Shown here: piece by piece, positions 24,117-25,652 of the stretch
Position numbering within the stretch: the stretch's first letter is position 1
How the letters are laid out: every line of letters starts with the position of its first letter
Origin: Candidatus Methanofilum arcanum
Lineage (GTDB): Archaea > Halobacteriota > Methanomicrobia > Methanomicrobiales > Methanospirillaceae
Assembly: GCA_031285085.1 (NCBI GenBank)
Contig: JAITWW010000153.1
Coordinates: 1 to 25,652, forward strand
Reading direction: 5' to 3'
Length of the DNA: 25,652 bases
Position numbers and translations under genes: made by a program
Notes under the pieces: model-generated
Told to the model about the DNA's origin: nothing
The model's input: the letters and a program-made list of their open reading frames with translations, nothing else
Database searches by the model: none

Positions 24117-24137
24117 GATGAGAGTAGCTATGTGTTT

Positions 24138-24470
24138 TTATGAGTGATGAGGGTTGTTGTGAATATGAGCTACAAAGGTGTCTATATGTGGGATGAGTGC
24201 CTCTATTTCTGCTTGAAGTTGCGTGGTAAGTTCATGAGGTTCTAATGGGGTGGTTGCCCCTGTTGCCCCTGCGATAATATATTTACAGTTTTCGAGAACA
24301 CGAAGTGAGTAGCGAATCTGATGCTGAGGGAGATCGAGTTTCTGCGCGAGTTTAATGATACCAATTGGCTGGTGAAGACTCACAGCATATAATACATCAA
24401 TATGCCTGGAACATATCGCGATTTCATTTAAGATATTACTGCAAATGCCAGGAGGATCGGTTGTTTTCAT
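24138..24470 (-). CDS. Winged-helix transcriptional regulator, ArsR-like
   Basis: The 110-aa protein has a helix-turn-helix core, SRHIDVLYAVSLHQPIGIIKLAQKLDLPQHQIRYSLRVLEN (about 21-62), followed by a short wing (KYIIAGATGATTPLE) and a C-terminal helix that could form the dimer. This is the archaeal ArsR/MarR-like architecture. No metal-binding cysteine set is obvious. A TATA box (ACATATAAATAAC on the minus strand, about 24493-24506) lies about 25 bases from the ATG, giving a leaderless transcript, and the box overlaps the end of the ferritin-like gene. Possible targets are the adjacent peptidase gene or itself. Confidence 0.75.
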   Translation of the reverse strand: MKTTDPPGICSNILNEIAICSRHIDVLYAVSLHQPIGIIKLAQKLDLPQHQIRYSLRVLENCKYIIAGATGATTPLEPHELTTQLQAEIEALIPHIDTFVAHIHNNPHHS

Positions 24471-24494
24471 ATACTATGCTAATGGGTGACATGG

Positions 24495-24887
24495 TTATTT
24501 ATATGTATCTGTTCGTACATCTGTTATGTACTGATCGCAAAAGAGATAGGAGTGGTTCTGTTTCTTTTGTTCTCTTTCTTTTGATTTAGAGAGTTTTTCG
24601 ATCTCTTCTTCAACTTCCTCAGCACCTTCTTCATAGAACCCTTTCTCTGATGGTTCGAGCTCGTGAAGGAGGCGAAGAAACTCTCCGGCATGGACACGTT
24701 CTTCATCTGCAATGTCGGTAAGAATTTCTTTTGCAAGAGGGTTATCAATCGATTCTGCAAGTTGCATATAGAGTTGAATTGCTTCGTACTCCGCTGTGAT
24801 CATGAGTCTGATAGCACGAACAAGTTCTGCATCAGTGAGTTTGCGGTCTTCTTTTAGACCTGTAAATGGGTTTCCAAACTCTGGCAT
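24495..24887 (-). CDS. Ferritin-like/rubrerythrin-like protein of the encapsulin-associated type
   Basis: The 130-aa protein has one pair of ferritin-like helices with iron-ligand spacing: AIRLMITAEYEAIQLYMQLAE (about 25-45) and DIADEERVHAGEFLRLLHELEP (about 58-79). The EExxH motif is EERVH. The pattern closely resembles the ferritin-like domain at the N terminus of the Pyrococcus encapsulin shell protein. Such half-ferritins pair to form a diiron ferroxidase site for iron storage or peroxide defence. Here it is free-standing and no encapsulin gene is in the window. Beyond the usual C terminus (EEVEEEIEKL) there is an unusual tail of about 35 residues, lysine-rich then NHSYLFCDQYITDVRTDTYK. 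A TATA box at about 24907-24919 predicts a short leader. Confidence 0.82.
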   Translation of the reverse strand: MPEFGNPFTGLKEDRKLTDAELVRAIRLMITAEYEAIQLYMQLAESIDNPLAKEILTDIADEERVHAGEFLRLLHELEPSEKGFYEEGAEEVEEEIEKLSKSKEREQKKQNHSYLFCDQYITDVRTDTYK

Positions 24888-24956
24888 AGTTGATCTTTAT
24901 TGCATTCATAAATATAGGGTATATATTCATAAACCATGAGTAAACGCCGCATGTTT

Positions 24957-24971
24957 GAATATATATAAGTT
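24957..24971 (+). promoter_or_regulatory. TATA-box promoter of the 139-aa gene
   Basis: GAATATATATAAGTT on the plus strand is a strong archaeal TATA box. The predicted start near 24990 leaves a leader of about 75 bases, which includes the palindrome TGTTT-TAG-AAACA (25036-25048) directly before the AGGAGATG ribosome-binding site. That hairpin could affect translation. Confidence 0.55.
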
Positions 24972-25064
24972 ATACTTAATCAAATCAAATATCTGTATCA
25001 CATTTGGAGATGTTTAAGAATAATGATGCTGTATGTGTTTTAGAAACATGTAGGAGATGTTGGC

Positions 25065-25484
25065 ATGAGAATGGGAGAAATAGAGATTATTGGCATATCA
25101 CTGACAGATGAAGGAGCAAAATACAAGCCTGCTTCAGAGATAGAGACATCAATTCTTGAATTGACTGCAAAGACAAAGGGAAAAATCTTTGTTGGAGTTC
25201 GTGCGGTTGAGACTGGATCCTTTACTCTTGGGATCGAGGTGAATGGAGAGTCAGTACCTTTTGCAGGAAAGGAAAAACTTGCACAGGCTTCGATCAAGAG
25301 TAGCGACAAAGTGAAGGTGTATCCATGTCAGCTTCCGATGCGCATTTTTGGAAAAGAAGATCAGAATTTTCCAGTAGAACATACTGTCAAGATCCTCTGG
25401 GGGCACACTGTGGATGAAAAAGCACAGTGGGTGGCAGATAAGACGTTTACGGTGCGAATTACCGGACCGTCTCCAGTAGTGTAG
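25065..25484 (+). CDS. Conserved-looking hypothetical protein, beta-rich
   Basis: The 139-aa product has no signal peptide or membrane helix. It alternates short hydrophobic strands and charged turns (IEIIGISLTD, KIFVGVRAVETGSFTLGIEVNGE, KVKVYPCQLPMRIFG, VADKTFTVRITG), which suggests a beta-sandwich. It has one cysteine (VYPCQL). AGGAGATG lies about seven bases before the ATG, and a strong TATA box lies upstream. It is divergent from the ferritin-like gene. I do not recognise the family and assign no function. Confidence 0.8.
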   Translation: MRMGEIEIIGISLTDEGAKYKPASEIETSILELTAKTKGKIFVGVRAVETGSFTLGIEVNGESVPFAGKEKLAQASIKSSDKVKVYPCQLPMRIFGKEDQNFPVEHTVKILWGHTVDEKAQWVADKTFTVRITGPSPVV

Positions 25485-25512
25485 GAAGATTTGAACATTA
25501 CCCTTATTTTTC

Positions 25513-25588
25513 TCTTTGAATTATTCCTTCACGAATAGGGTCGTGTTCGACAGTTGTTGGTCAAAATAAATAAGGCCTAATTCAAAGA
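25513..25588. repeat. 76-bp inverted-repeat structure after the 139-aa gene
   Basis: TCTTTGAATTA (25513-25523) is the exact reverse complement of TAATTCAAAGA (25578-25588). Nested inside is CACGA/TCGTG around a six-base loop (about 25530-25545). A T-rich run precedes it, so it may serve as terminator for the upstream gene. It could also be a small mobile or structured RNA element. The rest, to 25652, holds nothing I can support. Confidence 0.5.
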
Positions 25589-25652
25589 AAGTATAGCGAG
25601 CCAAAAGATTGTAACATGCATGAAAACTCACTTTGAAAAATAGGTGACTTCT

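Overview
The window comes from a euryarchaeal methanogen, most likely of the order Methanomicrobiales. The gene content is archaeal: ribosomal protein S17e, archaeal-type leucyl-tRNA synthetase, an archaeosortase, a PIN-ATPase-KH protein, an archaeal prepilin peptidase and an Ech-type polyferredoxin subunit. These sit beside bacterial-type DNA gyrase and UvrB, which many methanogens carry. Promoters are archaeal, with TATA boxes about 25 nt upstream of leaderless or short-leader starts. Genus is not resolved. No rRNA, tRNA or CRISPR array was seen.

Layout. (1) 1-2.5 kb: a tandem family of kinesin-light-chain-type TPR genes on the minus strand (10 units, a 47-aa stub, 7 units), each preceded by a related leader of about 24 bp, with an extra orphan leader beyond the last gene. 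(2) 2.5-3.0 kb: degenerate sequence. (3) 3.0-9.9 kb: uvrB (minus), divergent from a translationally coupled gyrB-gyrA pair (plus). GyrA has an unusual acidic N-terminal extension. (4) 10-13.5 kb: an acyl-CoA synthetase with an apparent ribbon-helix-helix DNA-binding domain at its N terminus, a broken DUF4143 ATPase remnant, and an NADP-type secondary alcohol dehydrogenase that is richer in G+C than its surroundings. (5) 13.7-16.5 kb (minus): rps17e-dapA-dapB-artA, combining translation, lysine (diaminopimelate) synthesis and surface-protein anchoring. (6) 16.5-17.2 kb (plus): a small two-helix membrane protein and an EchF/NuoI-like 2[4Fe-4S] protein. (7) 17.2-17.6 kb: an intergenic element bounded by 15-bp inverted repeats. 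(8) 17.6-22.7 kb (minus): a PIN-ATPase-KH protein followed by leuS. (9) 22.9-24.9 kb (minus): ferritin-like protein, winged-helix regulator, A24 prepilin peptidase and hisI, the last two overlapping. (10) 25.0-25.5 kb (plus): an unrecognised 139-aa protein, then a second inverted-repeat structure.

Most of the window is housekeeping. The most unusual item is the RHH-acyl-CoA synthetase fusion with palindromes placed around its own promoter. This would suit an enzyme that also senses its substrate and represses itself, but that role is inference. The TPR cassette array and the two inverted-repeat intergenic elements are the other structures that ordinary gene calling does not explain.
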